Source: Modicisalibacter ilicicola DSM 19980 (lineage in GTDB: Bacteria > Pseudomonadota > Gammaproteobacteria > Pseudomonadales > Halomonadaceae). Taken from it: a stretch of DNA of 64,000 bases. Shown in pieces: positions 32,917 through 41,812 of the stretch (positions are counted from its first letter, which is position 1; each line of letters opens with the position of its first letter). The notes below the pieces were generated by a model, which was not told the DNA's origin, did no database searches, and saw only the letters and a list, made by a program, of their open reading frames with translations. The position numbers and the translations under genes are program-made. The DNA lies in NCBI RefSeq assembly GCF_900128925.1, contig NZ_FQUJ01000003.1:268940-332939 (forward strand), written 5' to 3'.

Positions 32917-33564
32917 TCACTCTCCTGCGACGCTACAGGCGCGATGCCCCAGCGTTATTCGACGCAACTCCCCCAGGGGGGCCAACTCGTGGTGAGTGGT
33001 GAGGATCACGCTGCCGCCCGCCTGGGCATGGTCCAGAAGACGCTGCTCCAGCCGGGCGACCCCATGCTTGTCGATGGCGGTGAACGGCTCGTCGAGCACC
33101 CACAGCGGGCGTGGCGTCAAGGTCAGTCGCGCCAGGGCCACCCGCCGCTGCTGGCCGGCGGAGAGCTGGGCGACGGGCACGTCCTCGAAGCCATGGAGCC
33201 CGACATCCGCCAGCACCGCCATGCGCTCGGCCTCGTCGCCGCGCTCGCCGCAAAGTGCCTGGTACCAGGCAAGATTCTCCAGCGGAGAGAGCGCCGCCTT
33301 GACCCCGGGGGTATGGCCCAGATACAGGAGATTGGCAAGAAACGCCGAACGCGCACGTCGCATCGGCTGACCGCACCAGTGCAATTCGCCACTGTAATCG
33401 GTGAGCTGGCCCGAGAGGATCTTGAGCAGGGTCGTCTTGCCACTTCCGTTGGGGCCTTCCACACGAAGCACTTCGCCGGGCCCCACTTCCAGGTCGATAT
33501 CCTGAAACAACCGCCGATCGTCACGTTCGCAGGCCAACCCGCGTGCTTCAAGACGAAATGTCAC
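32917..33564 (-). CDS. ccmA: Heme exporter ATP-binding protein CcmA
   Basis: A 215-residue ABC ATPase that drives release of holo-CcmE. Walker A GPNGSGKT lies at 37-44, the signature QLSAGQQRRVALARL near 137, and Walker B LWVLDEPFTAID near 155. It is the first gene of a complete nine-gene operon ccmABCDEFGHI reading leftward; the whole unit is tightly packed with overlaps, pointing to co-translation. Confidence 0.95.
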   Translation of the reverse strand: MTFRLEARGLACERDDRRLFQDIDLEVGPGEVLRVEGPNGSGKTTLLKILSGQLTDYSGELHWCGQPMRRARSAFLANLLYLGHTPGVKAALSPLENLAWYQALCGERGDEAERMAVLADVGLHGFEDVPVAQLSAGQQRRVALARLTLTPRPLWVLDEPFTAIDKHGVARLEQRLLDHAQAGGSVILTTHHELAPLGELRRITLGHRACSVAGE

Positions 33565-33738
33565 CCATGCCCCCTACCAGTCGACATCAACGGCGCACTT
33601 TACAGGGAAAGCGTTTTTGCGACTAGTCGCGATGTTGCGTCAGCGCGTCGCATCGCGTGGATCGAGGCACGTTTTCGCGACCCGTGGCGCTTGCTATGAT
33701 GCCGCCTGATCGCCCTAGCCATGCCCTTGGAGACGCTC

Positions 33739-34200
33739 ATGCACCACTATCTGCACCGCCTGCCCAATCTTCCATTGCAGGAAGGGGCCTGGGAGGAGGT
33801 CGACGCCACCGACCTGGTCGAGATCCCACTGCTCGGCCAGGTGGCGGCAGGGCTGCCGATCGAGGCCTGTCCCGACCAGGACAGCGTGCAGGTCCCCTCC
33901 CGCATGGTACGGCGCAACACCTACGCGCTGCGGGTCCGTGGCGACTCGATGATCGACTGCAACATTCACGATGGCGACGTGATCATCATCGAACGCCACG
34001 AGAGCGCCGAGAATGGCGAGACCGCGGTGGTGATGATCAACAACCAGGAAGTGACCCTGAAGAAGCTCTACATCGACCGCTCCGGCGTGCGTCTGCAGCC
34101 GGCGAACGAAGCCATGCCACCGATCTTCCTCAGGAACGACGATGTCCAGGTGCTGGGCCTGGTCATGGGGGTGATGCGAACACCCGGCATCGCCGCCTGA
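33739..34200 (+). CDS. LexA/UmuD-like S24 peptidase-domain protein lacking a helix-turn-helix
   Basis: A 153-residue protein made almost only of the LexA C-terminal domain. The self-cleavage site QVAAG-LP (Ala37-Gly38), the nucleophile Ser70 in RGDSM and the general-base Lys108 in EVTLKKL are all present with LexA-like spacing. The first 30 residues are not a helix-turn-helix and an in-frame TGA at 33697 excludes a longer N-terminus, so it cannot bind operators as LexA does. The start at 33739 is chosen for GGAGA six bases upstream; ATG 33721 is in frame but lacks one. UmuD is the closest known architecture, but no umuC follows. The stop overlaps the yigZ start (TGATG), so the two are coupled. 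No SOS box is visible upstream. Confidence 0.8.
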   Translation: MHHYLHRLPNLPLQEGAWEEVDATDLVEIPLLGQVAAGLPIEACPDQDSVQVPSRMVRRNTYALRVRGDSMIDCNIHDGDVIIIERHESAENGETAVVMINNQEVTLKKLYIDRSGVRLQPANEAMPPIFLRNDDVQVLGLVMGVMRTPGIAA

Positions 34201-34814
34201 TGCGCTATCCGATCCCCGATCTCGCCGACACGGACATCCACGTCGCCGAGCTCGACGTCGAGCGCAGCCGCTTCATCGCCTGGGTAGGCCACGCGCCCAG
34301 CGCCACTCGTTTCGAGACACTGCTCGCCCGAGCCCGTACCGCCTACCCCGATGCCAGCCATCACTGCAGCGCCTTCATCGCCGGGCCACCCGACGAGCAG
34401 ACCGCCATCGGCTTTTCCGACGATGGCGAGCCCGGCGGCACCGCCGGGCGGCCGATGTTCCAGGTGCTGGAAGGCTCGGGACTGGGCCAGACCGGCTGCG
34501 TGGTGATCCGCTACTTCGGCGGCATCAAGCTGGGCACCGGCGGACTGGCCCGTGCCTATGCCCGGGCGGTACAGAAGGCCCTGGAAACGCTACCGCGCAG
34601 GGATTTCGTCGAACGCCGCCTGCTTCGCCTCAAGGTCGATTTCGCCGGCGAGGCCGAGGCCCGAACCTGGCTCGCCGAGCATGACGCGCCCATCGAGGCG
34701 GCGGACTACACCGCCGGCGGCGTGACCCTGACCGTCCGCTGGCCGAGCGACACCCCCGTCGATCTCGCCCCGCTCGCAGCCCGGCTTAAAGGCCAATTGA
34801 CGCTGCTCGATTAA
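34200..34814 (+). CDS. yigZ: YigZ / IMPACT family protein (UPF0029)
   Basis: A 204-residue protein with the UPF0029/IMPACT signature: ASHHCSAFI, FSDDGEPGGTAGRPM (about 76-90) and VVIRYFGGIKLGTGGLARAY (about 101-120), followed by a DUF1949-like C-terminal domain. Biochemical function of bacterial YigZ is not settled; the eukaryotic relative IMPACT modulates translation control. It begins one base inside the stop of the LexA-like gene. Confidence 0.9.
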   Translation: MRYPIPDLADTDIHVAELDVERSRFIAWVGHAPSATRFETLLARARTAYPDASHHCSAFIAGPPDEQTAIGFSDDGEPGGTAGRPMFQVLEGSGLGQTGCVVIRYFGGIKLGTGGLARAYARAVQKALETLPRRDFVERRLLRLKVDFAGEAEARTWLAEHDAPIEAADYTAGGVTLTVRWPSDTPVDLAPLAARLKGQLTLLD

Positions 34815-34822
34815 ATATTCAC

Positions 34823-34946
34823 CTAGCTTGCGCGGTCGTCGCGAGCGATGGCGAGGCCAGGCGATACGCATCGAAGACGCGGAGTTGGTGCAAATGAGCA
34901 GTCTGATGATGCGTTTCAACAACGCCTCGTCGAGCGCAGCAGTCCG
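34823..34946. repeat. Diverged copy of the 6351 repeat family
   Basis: Fills the gap between the converging yigZ and oadB genes. Its order of blocks (GAAGACGCGGAGTT, GGTGCAAATGAG, CAACGCC, CGAGCGCAG) follows the complement of the 6351 element (AAAGACGGAGTT, GGTGTAAATGAG, TAACGCC, CGAGCGCAG), indicating common origin. Similarity is clear in blocks but imperfect between them. No gene is present. Confidence 0.5.
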
Positions 34947-36269
34947 TCAACCGAGATACTTGATCATCACGCCGGCGGCTACCGCCGATCCGATCACGCC
35001 GGCCACATTGGGGCCCATGGCGTGCATCAGCAGGAAGTTGTGCGGGTTGCACTCCAGTCCCACCTTGTTCGAGACCCGTGCCGCCATGGGCACCGCCGAC
35101 ACCCCGGCCGAGCCGATCAGCGGATTGATCGGCATCTTGCTGACCAGGTTCATCAGCTTGGCCATGAGGATGCCGCAGGCGGTACCGATGGCGAAGGCCA
35201 CGATGCCCAGCCCGAGGATGCCCAGCGTCTCCAGGGACAGGAAGCGGTCGGCGATCAGCTTGGAGCCCACCGACAATCCCAGGAAGATGGTGACGGTGTT
35301 GATCAGGGCGTTCTGGGAGGTATCCGACAGCCGCTCGACCACGCCGCACTCGCGCATCAGGTTGCCGAAACAGAACATGCCCAGCAGCGGTGCGGCATCC
35401 GGCAGGAACAATACCACCAGGATCAGCAGCACCAGCGGGAAGAAAATCTTCTCCCCCTTGGAGACCGGCCGCAGCTGGGTCATGACGATCCGGCGTTCCT
35501 TGGCGGTGGTCAGCGCGCGCATGATCGGCGGCTGGATCAGCGGCACCAGCGCCATGTAGGAATAGGAGGCCACGGCGATCGCGCCCAGCAGCTCCGGGGC
35601 CAGCAGGCTCGACACATAGATGGAAGTCGGCCCATCGGCCCCGCCGATGATACCGATGGCCGCTGCCTGCTGGAGGGAGAAGTCCATCCAGCCCAGGGCC
35701 GTGAAGCCCACGGCGCCGAGCAGCGTGGCAAAGATGCCGAACTGCGCCGCGGCCCCCAGGAACAGGGTACGCGGATTGGCCAGCAGCGGGCCGAAATCGG
35801 TCATCGCCCCGACCCCCATGAAGATCACCAGCGGAGCGATGCCCGAGGCGATGGCCACGCTGTAGAACTGGTAGAGCATGCCGTGGTTGAAGCCGGCATC
35901 CATCGCTGCGTCATTGGCCGCGCGTACCAGGGCCGGGGAAATATCGCCGTGCAGGGTGTCGGCGATCGCCTGTCGCCAGGTGCCGATATCCACCGAGCCA
36001 CCGATTCCCAGTTCCAGGGTTTCCGAGAGGCGCTCGAGCACCTCAGGCCGGGCCAGATGGGCCGCCTGTTCCGCCGCCGACAGCGCCAGACCCGCTTCGG
36101 GGATGTTGGCGAGGATGCCCCCGAAGCCGATGGGTACCAGCAGCAAGGGCTCGAACTTCTTGTTGATGGCCAGATAGAGCAGCAGCAGACCGACAATGAT
36201 CATCACCGCCTGGCCCAGGGTCATGTTGTAGAGCCCGGAGCCTTGCCAGAGACTGAGTAGCTTATCCAT
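34947..36269 (-). CDS. oadB: Oxaloacetate decarboxylase beta subunit (Na+ pump)
   Basis: The membrane subunit that decarboxylates carboxybiotin and exports Na+. The 440-residue protein has about ten membrane helices with family signatures [30 protein letters not shown] (the conserved Asp used in Na+ binding), [14 protein letters not shown] and a C-terminal [19 protein letters not shown]. It follows oadA by 12 bases. Confidence 0.96.
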   Translation of the reverse strand: MDKLLSLWQGSGLYNMTLGQAVMIIVGLLLLYLAINKKFEPLLLVPIGFGGILANIPEAGLALSAAEQAAHLARPEVLERLSETLELGIGGSVDIGTWRQAIADTLHGDISPALVRAANDAAMDAGFNHGMLYQFYSVAIASGIAPLVIFMGVGAMTDFGPLLANPRTLFLGAAAQFGIFATLLGAVGFTALGWMDFSLQQAAAIGIIGGADGPTSIYVSSLLAPELLGAIAVASYSYMALVPLIQPPIMRALTTAKERRIVMTQLRPVSKGEKIFFPLVLLILVVLFLPDAAPLLGMFCFGNLMRECGVVERLSDTSQNALINTVTIFLGLSVGSKLIADRFLSLETLGILGLGIVAFAIGTACGILMAKLMNLVSKMPINPLIGSAGVSAVPMAARVSNKVGLECNPHNFLLMHAMGPNVAGVIGSAVAAGVMIKYLG

Positions 36270-36281
36270 GCGGCAGCTTCC

Positions 36282-38120
36282 TTAAAGCACGATCAGCGTA
36301 TCGCCCACGGCTACGCTGTCGCCCTCCCTGACCTTGATCTCGGAGACCGTGCCGGCCTCGCTGGCACGCACCTCGGTCTCCATCTTCATGGCCTCGAGAA
36401 TGATCACCACGTCACCGTCCCCGACACTGTCGCCGGGCTTGACGTTGACCTTGAAGATATTGCCGGCCAGCGGCGCGCTGATGCGGGCGCTGATGCGGGC
36501 ACCGCTCCCGGCCGCCGGTGCCTCGCTCTTGGCCGGCGCGGCAGCCTCCTCCTGCACCGTGGCCTGAACCTGGCTGACATCCCCCCCCTCGGCGACCTCG
36601 ACCACGTACTGCTTACCGTTGACGGTGATGGTGTAGGTCTCGGGGCCATTCTCCGGCGCCCTGGCCTGGCTGGGCGACGCCTTGGCACCGTCGCCGCCGG
36701 AGGACTGGGCATCCGGTGCCCCGGGCGCCGGCTCGAAGGCGTCAGGGTCGTCACGGTGCTTGAGGAATTTCAGGCCGATCTGCGGAAACAGTGCATAGGT
36801 CAGGACATCGTCGATCTCGCGCTCGCCCTCTTCGAGACGGACGCTCTCCTCCCTGGCCTTGGTGCGCAGCTCGTCGCGCAACCGATTCATCTCGGGTTCG
36901 AGATTGTCCGCCGGCCGGCAGGTGATCGGTTCACCACCCTCCAGCACCCGCGCCTGCAGCTCCTTGTTGAACGGTGCCGGGGCGGCGCCATATTCGCCCT
37001 TGAGCAGCGCCTGAACCTCCTTGGAGATCGACTTGTAGCGCTCCCCCATCATCACGTTCATCACCGCCTGGGTACCGACGATCTGCGAGGTCGGCGTGAC
37101 CAGGGGAATGAAACCGAGGTCCTCGCGCACCCGGGGAATCTCTTCGAGCACGTCGTCGAGCCTGTCGCCGGCGCCCTGCTCCTTGAGCTGGCCTTCCATG
37201 TTGGTGAGCATGCCTCCCGGCACCTGAGCCAGCAGGATGCGCGAGTCGATGCCCTTGAGCGAGCCCTCGAAGGCGGCGTACTTCTTGCGCACCTCCCGAA
37301 AGTAGGCGGCGATATCCTCGAGCAGCGCCAGGTCCAGCCCGGTATCCCGCTCACTCTCCCGCATGATCGCCACCACGGACTCGGTGGGGCTGTGGCCATA
37401 GGTCATCGACATCGACGAGATCGCGGTGTCGACATTGTCGATGCCGGCTTCTACGGCCTTGAGGATGGTCGCGGTGGAAAGGCCAGTGGTGGCATGGCAC
37501 TGCATGTGGACCGGAATCGACAGGTGCTTCTTCAATCGCGAGACCAGGTCAAAGGCAGTGTAGGGGGTGAGCAGTCCGGCCATGTCCTTGATCGCCACGG
37601 AGTGCGCCCCCATGTCCTCGAGGCGCCGGGCCAGTTCTACCCAGCCTTCCAGGGTATGCACCGGGCTGACGGTATAGGAGATCGCCCCCTGGGCATGACC
37701 GCCGTTGTCGATCACCGCCTTGAGCGGACGCTCGAAGTTGCGCGGGTCGTTCATCGCATCGAAGACCCGGAAGACATCGACACCGTTGGTGCGCGCCCGC
37801 TCGACGAAGGCGTCCACCACATCGTCGGCATAGTGGCGGTAACCGAGCAGGTTCTGGGCACGCAGCAGCATCTGTTGACGGGTGTTGGGCATGGCCTCCT
37901 TGAGCGCGCGGATACGTGCCCAGGGATCCTCCCCCAGGTAACGGATACAGGCATCGAAGGTCGCCCCGCCCCAGGACTCCACCGACCAGAAGCCCACACG
38001 ATCGAGCTTCTCGGCGATCGGCAGCATGTCGTCCAGCCGCATGCGCGTCGCGAACAGCGACTGGTGCGCATCGCGCAGCACCACATCGGTTATGCCCAGC
38101 GGGCGTCGAGTATCGGTCAT
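36282..38120 (-). CDS. oadA: Oxaloacetate decarboxylase alpha subunit (biotin carboxyltransferase)
   Basis: A 612-residue subunit that transfers the carboxyl group of oxaloacetate to biotin. The N-terminal carboxyltransferase barrel shows [36 protein letters not shown] and MQCHATTGL; a PYC/OADA domain follows, then an Ala/Pro-rich linker and a biotinyl domain with the acceptor Lys579 in EAMKMET. With oadG and oadB it forms the complete Na+-pumping enzyme. In a halophile this could couple oxaloacetate/citrate breakdown to Na+ export (inference). Confidence 0.97.
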   Translation of the reverse strand: MTDTRRPLGITDVVLRDAHQSLFATRMRLDDMLPIAEKLDRVGFWSVESWGGATFDACIRYLGEDPWARIRALKEAMPNTRQQMLLRAQNLLGYRHYADDVVDAFVERARTNGVDVFRVFDAMNDPRNFERPLKAVIDNGGHAQGAISYTVSPVHTLEGWVELARRLEDMGAHSVAIKDMAGLLTPYTAFDLVSRLKKHLSIPVHMQCHATTGLSTATILKAVEAGIDNVDTAISSMSMTYGHSPTESVVAIMRESERDTGLDLALLEDIAAYFREVRKKYAAFEGSLKGIDSRILLAQVPGGMLTNMEGQLKEQGAGDRLDDVLEEIPRVREDLGFIPLVTPTSQIVGTQAVMNVMMGERYKSISKEVQALLKGEYGAAPAPFNKELQARVLEGGEPITCRPADNLEPEMNRLRDELRTKAREESVRLEEGEREIDDVLTYALFPQIGLKFLKHRDDPDAFEPAPGAPDAQSSGGDGAKASPSQARAPENGPETYTITVNGKQYVVEVAEGGDVSQVQATVQEEAAAPAKSEAPAAGSGARISARISAPLAGNIFKVNVKPGDSVGDGDVVIILEAMKMETEVRASEAGTVSEIKVREGDSVAVGDTLIVL

Positions 38121-38192
38121 GATAAGATCCCTTGCCTATTTTGATCCTTGAACCCGGGTACGGCGGCCCCGTGCGGCCCTGCGCCTGCTCGA

Positions 38193-38444
38193 TCAGCGGT
38201 GGTGGCGCTGTCGATAACGCCGTACCGCCGCGCTGATCACCGCGATCAGCTGCTCGTCCGTGCCGTTGTCGGATGGTGACGACGGGGATGCGTCGTCTTC
38301 AGTGGCCGGGGCCGGCTCGAAACGCATCACCAATCGCGACATCAGCGTCGTTGCCATCACCAGCAGGGTCAGGAAGACGAAGACGAAGCCCATGCCGAAG
38401 GCCATCAGGCTCAAGCCTTCCTGCATCAGTGAAGTGTTGTCCAT
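38193..38444 (-). CDS. oadG: Oxaloacetate decarboxylase gamma subunit
   Basis: An 83-residue subunit with one N-terminal membrane helix (about 12-35, LMAFGMGFVFVFLTLLVMATTLM) and a hydrophilic tail ending RYRQRHHR. The His-rich C-terminus matches OadG, which binds Zn2+ and holds alpha to beta. It starts the oadGAB operon and diverges from dusC. Confidence 0.92.
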   Translation of the reverse strand: MDNTSLMQEGLSLMAFGMGFVFVFLTLLVMATTLMSRLVMRFEPAPATEDDASPSSPSDNGTDEQLIAVISAAVRRYRQRHHR

Positions 38445-38560
38445 TCGATACCCCCTCCCTCTTCGAAGAATGGTTCCATGCAGCGGTCACGACGGACAGG
38501 ATGTGACTGGTAAACTTGTCGCGGGCTATCGAGTGTTGACGATTTCTATGTGGAGCTTAC

Positions 38561-39610
38561 GTGGTTAACTTACTACATAAAGGGCGGATCGGCCTAGCGC
38601 CCATGGAGGGCGTGATCGATGCCGTGACCCGCGAACTGCTCGCCAATCGCGGCGGCATCGACTGGGCCGTGACAGAATTCGTGCGCGTGGTGGATACGCG
38701 GCTGCCTCCCCGCGTCTTTCACAAGCACTGCCCCGAACTGCTGTCACCGCAGGTGACGACCTCCAATGGTATACCGGTACATCTGCAATTGCTCGGTTCC
38801 GACCCCCGGGCCCTCGCCGCCAACGCGCGCCAGGCCCTGAGGCTGGGGGCCACGAGCATCGACCTCAATTTCGGCTGCCCGGCCAAGACCGTCAACCGCC
38901 ACGATGGCGGCGCCTCCCTGCTGCGTGACCCCGCCCGGGTCCAGCGTGCCGTCGAGGCGGTCACCCACGCCGTCGACGGCGCCATCCCGGTGACGGCCAA
39001 GCTGCGCCTGGGGTACGCCGACTATCGTCTGGCCCGAGCCTGCGCCCAGGCCGCCGAGGCAGGCGGCGCCAATCACCTGGTCGTGCATGCCCGCACTCGC
39101 AACGAAGGCTACCGACCGCCCGCCCACTGGGAATGGATCGCTCGAATTCGCCATCGCGTGGCAATTCCGGTGATCGCCAATGGCGACATCTGGACCCTCG
39201 AGGACTACTGGCGAGCCCGCAGCCTGTCGGGGTGCACCGATGTCATGCTCGGTCGCGGCGCGCTCGCCGACCCCGACCTGCCTGCACGCATTCGCCACTG
39301 GCAACGTACCGGAGAGCGCCTGCCCGAGACCCCCTGGGCGGTGCGTGGGGCGATCCTGGCCGACTATGCTGCACTGCAACGCACCACACTACCCGAACGC
39401 GTGGTGGTTGCGCTACTTAAACAATGGTTGAACCACATGCGTGACCGGCACGAGGAGGCCAGGGCACGTTTCGCGCTGCTGCGGCGCGAGACAGGTCTGG
39501 ACGCGTTTCTGAGAGGATTGGCCAGTGTCGAGGGTCCGGCGGGTTCCGGACGAACCGCGTCCGTGCATCGATCTCGAGATCGCACGCACACAGAATCGCC
39601 CGCCCCCTGA
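38561..39610 (+). CDS. dusC: tRNA-dihydrouridine synthase, DusC subfamily
   Basis: An FMN enzyme that reduces uridine to dihydrouridine in tRNA D-loops (U16 for E. coli DusC). The 349-residue protein shows LAPMEGVID at the FMN site, TEFVRVVD, the catalytic Cys106 in NFGCPAKTVN, VVHARTRNEGY and PVIANGDIW, all in the DusC rather than DusA or DusB style. The start is GTG 38561 with GGAG six bases before it. The C-terminal 35 residues (rich in Arg, Ser, Thr) extend past the E. coli protein. It faces a tRNA cluster read from the other strand. Confidence 0.93.
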   Translation: MVNLLHKGRIGLAPMEGVIDAVTRELLANRGGIDWAVTEFVRVVDTRLPPRVFHKHCPELLSPQVTTSNGIPVHLQLLGSDPRALAANARQALRLGATSIDLNFGCPAKTVNRHDGGASLLRDPARVQRAVEAVTHAVDGAIPVTAKLRLGYADYRLARACAQAAEAGGANHLVVHARTRNEGYRPPAHWEWIARIRHRVAIPVIANGDIWTLEDYWRARSLSGCTDVMLGRGALADPDLPARIRHWQRTGERLPETPWAVRGAILADYAALQRTTLPERVVVALLKQWLNHMRDRHEEARARFALLRRETGLDAFLRGLASVEGPAGSGRTASVHRSRDRTHTESPAP

Positions 39611-39622
39611 GGGAGGCGGGCG
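39597..39622. terminator. Hairpin between dusC and the tRNA cluster
   Basis: A perfect 8-bp stem CGCCCGCC / GGCGGGCG with a 10-base loop overlaps the dusC stop and lies 9 bases from the tRNA-Arg 3' end. It could end transcripts from both sides, although neither side has a clear T-tract. Confidence 0.5.
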
Positions 39623-39630
39623 ACGAAATC

Positions 39631-39707
39631 TGGCACGCCCGGGAGGATTCGAACCTCCGACCACCTGATTCGTAGTCAGGTACTCTATCCAGCTGAGCTA
39701 CGGGCGC
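39631..39707 (-). tRNA. tRNA-Arg (anticodon ACG), copy 1
   Basis: A 77-base cloverleaf with encoded CCA. On the minus strand the anticodon stem-loop reads CTGAC-TACGAAT-CAG, giving anticodon ACG (wobble A normally becomes inosine, reading CGU/CGC/CGA). The T-loop GGTTCGAATCC is intact. The acceptor stem begins G-U. It is identical to the next copy. Confidence 0.97.
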
Positions 39708-39738
39708 AAGGACTTGCTTCAATAGCTTGCAACAGAGA

Positions 39739-39815
39739 TGGCACGCCCGGGAGGATTCGAACCTCCGACCACCTGATTCGTAGTCAGGTACTCTATCCAG
39801 CTGAGCTACGGGCGC
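39739..39815 (-). tRNA. tRNA-Arg (anticodon ACG), copy 2
   Basis: Identical over all 77 bases to the copy at 39631, 31 bases away. With tRNA-Ser and csrA upstream it reproduces the E. coli csrA-serV-argV arrangement, where several tRNA-Arg(ACG) genes are repeated in tandem. Confidence 0.97.
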
Positions 39816-39875
39816 TTGTCTCGTGTGGCAACGTGCCGATGATATCTCGCCTGGTGCTTCGCAGACCAAGGTGAA

Positions 39876-39968
39876 TGGCGGAGAGAGAGGGATTCGAACC
39901 CTCGATAGGGCTATAAACCCTATACTCCCTTAGCAGGGGAGCGCCTTCAGCCACTCGGCCATCTCTCC
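39876..39968 (-). tRNA. tRNA-Ser (anticodon GCT)
   Basis: A 93-base class II tRNA with encoded CCA and a long variable arm (ATAGGG-TTTATAG-CCCTAT). The anticodon loop CTGCTAA gives GCU, reading AGC/AGU. It lies 87 bases after the csrA stop in the same direction, and is probably the first tRNA of the cluster transcript. Confidence 0.97.
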
Positions 39969-40055
39969 CTCATCAACACGGCGCGTAGGTTACCGATTCT
40001 GGCTTTTCCTGTCCACCCTTGGACGGGAATTTTCCGGGGAGGCGCGGACCTTCCC

Positions 40056-40253
40056 TCAAACCTCGGAGTCACCCTCGTCGCCATCGATCTTCTCGCGCTG
40101 GATACGCTGGTAGATCTCCTCGCGGTGAACGGCAACATCCCGGGGGGCATTGACACCAATGCGCACCTGATTGCCCTTCACGCCTAGCACCGTCACGGTT
40201 ATGTCGTCACCGATCATTAATGTTTCGCCTACACGGCGAGTCAAGATGAGCAT
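40056..40253 (-). CDS. csrA: Carbon storage regulator CsrA/RsmA
   Basis: A 65-residue RNA-binding dimer that represses or stabilises mRNAs through GGA motifs near ribosome-binding sites. The RNA-binding residues Leu4 (MLILTRR) and Arg44 ([10 protein letters not shown]) are present, and the sequence is close to E. coli CsrA with a short acidic tail. AAGGAG lies eight bases before the ATG and itself contains a GGA, so autoregulation is plausible. Its expected RNA antagonist is encoded at 52694-52904 in this window. Confidence 0.98.
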   Translation of the reverse strand: MLILTRRVGETLMIGDDITVTVLGVKGNQVRIGVNAPRDVAVHREEIYQRIQREKIDGDEGDSEV

Positions 40254-40364
40254 GCTGATCTCCTTTCAGACTTCTTCCAAAGGGTACGTACGCTGCAGCG
40301 CGGACGGCTCGTGCAGTGCAGTACCTTGTATTCTTGCGCACCGTGATTCACCGCTAGACAAGCC

Positions 40365-40381
40365 TTGTGACGACATTACAA
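40365..40381. promoter_or_regulatory. Near-palindrome upstream of csrA
   Basis: TTGTGACGACATTACAA (TTGTGA-N5-TTACAA) lies about 112 bases before csrA in its 224-bp leader/promoter region. It resembles a degenerate CRP/Vfr site but does not match well enough to name. Nothing else is recognisable between 40254 and 40477. Confidence 0.25.
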
Positions 40382-40477
40382 CATCCGATCAGATTGGATT
40401 GGATGAAAAGCGCACGAAGACTAGCCTTTCTGACCAATTTAATCCAGATTCGGATCGTTTGGGTTCCGGGAAAGGGC

Positions 40478-41725
40478 CTACTCGCTTTCAACGTCTTCCT
40501 TGTCCAGGCCAAAGGCTCGGTGCAGCGCGCGAACGGCCAATTCCATCTGCTTTTCGTCGATCACCACGGAAATCTTGATTTCGGAGGTCGAAACCATCCG
40601 GATGTTGATGTTCTCTTCGGCCAGGGTGCGGAACATCCTGGAGGCGACGCCCGCATGGGAACGCATGCCGACGCCCACAAGCGAAACCTTAGCTATGTTA
40701 TCGTCACCACGCAATTCCCCCTCCCCCAGATCAGGCAGCACCTGCTCCTTGAGGATTCTCATGGTCTGCTTGTAATCGCCCTTGGCGACGGTGAAGGTGA
40801 AGTCGGTATAGTCGCCGGCCGGTGCCACGTTCTGCACGATCATGTCGACTTCGATATTGGCGTCGGCGATCGGGCCAAGAATGCGTGAAGCGACCCCCGG
40901 GACATCCGGCGTGTTGAGCAGGGTCAGCTTGGCTTCGTTGGCGGTAAAGGCGATACCGGAAATGAGCGGTTCTTCCATGGAATCCTCGTCGTCTTGGTCA
41001 GCGATGATCAGGGTGCCCGGGCCGTCCTCGAAACTGGACAGCACACGCAGCGGAACGTTGTACTTGCCGGCAAACTCCACGGCACGAATCTGCAGCACCT
41101 TGGAGCCCAGACTCGCCAGCTCGAGCATCTCCTCGACGGTGATGGTTTCCAGGCGCTGGGCCTTGGAGCAGACCCGGGGGTCCGTGGTGTAGACACCGTC
41201 GACATCGGTGTAGATCTGGCACTCGTCGGCTTTCAACGCCGCGGCCAGAGCCACCCCGGTGGTGTCCGAGCCGCCCCGCCCCAGGGTGGTGATGTTGCCC
41301 TCCTCGTCGACGCCCTGGAAACCGGCGACCACCACCACCTGACCCTCGGCGAGGTCCTCGCGCAGGTCATCGGTCTCGATGCGCTGAATGCGCGCCTTGG
41401 TGTGGGCGCTGTCGGTGCGGATACCGACCTGGGCACCGGTGTAGGAAGTGGCGGGCACCCCCGTTTTCTGCAGGGCCATGGCCAGCAGCGAGATGGTCAC
41501 CTGCTCGCCGGTGGAGACCAGCATGTCCATCTCGCGAGGCGTGGGCTCGTCGTTGATCTGTCCGGCCAGTTCGATGAGGCGGTTGGTTTCACCGCTCATC
41601 GCCGACACCACCACGACGACCTGATGGCCCTCGTCGCGGAACCGCTTGACCTTCTCGGCGACGGCCTTGATGCGTTCTACCGAACCTACCGAGGTACCGC
41701 CAAATTTCTGTACGTATAGCGCCAT
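40478..41725 (-). CDS. lysC: Aspartate kinase
   Basis: Phosphorylates aspartate, the first step to lysine, methionine and threonine. The 415-residue protein has the catalytic domain with KFGGTSVG at residues 7-14 and GRGGSDTTGVALA near 150, and a regulatory region of tandem ACT domains (about 265-405) where Lys and/or Thr would bind in homologues. It is the monofunctional, roughly 410-residue type found in pseudomonads. The alaS-lysC-csrA order is conserved in that group. No lysine riboswitch is visible in the 87-bp gap before it. Confidence 0.97.
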   Translation of the reverse strand: MALYVQKFGGTSVGSVERIKAVAEKVKRFRDEGHQVVVVVSAMSGETNRLIELAGQINDEPTPREMDMLVSTGEQVTISLLAMALQKTGVPATSYTGAQVGIRTDSAHTKARIQRIETDDLREDLAEGQVVVVAGFQGVDEEGNITTLGRGGSDTTGVALAAALKADECQIYTDVDGVYTTDPRVCSKAQRLETITVEEMLELASLGSKVLQIRAVEFAGKYNVPLRVLSSFEDGPGTLIIADQDDEDSMEEPLISGIAFTANEAKLTLLNTPDVPGVASRILGPIADANIEVDMIVQNVAPAGDYTDFTFTVAKGDYKQTMRILKEQVLPDLGEGELRGDDNIAKVSLVGVGMRSHAGVASRMFRTLAEENINIRMVSTSEIKISVVIDEKQMELAVRALHRAFGLDKEDVESE

Positions 41726-41812
41726 GGGTTGCCTGTCCGTGTGGTCGTAAGTTCAAAGGAGCTCAGGAGACACTCGAGGCCGTCGTTCCGGCACGGCCAG
41801 AGTCCACGTCAC

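Noticed and set aside
33600-33660. GC-rich dyads (GCGACTAGTCGC and neighbours) as an operator for the LexA-like gene
   Set aside because: They do not match LexA or another known site and lie in a stretch of simple GCG-rich sequence.
39631-39815. Repeated 77-base units as a CRISPR-like or attachment repeat
   Set aside because: The repeats are two complete tRNA-Arg genes; no integrase or spacer series is present.
41726-41812. Lysine riboswitch before lysC
   Set aside because: The spacer is only 87 bases and lacks the long conserved L-box helices.
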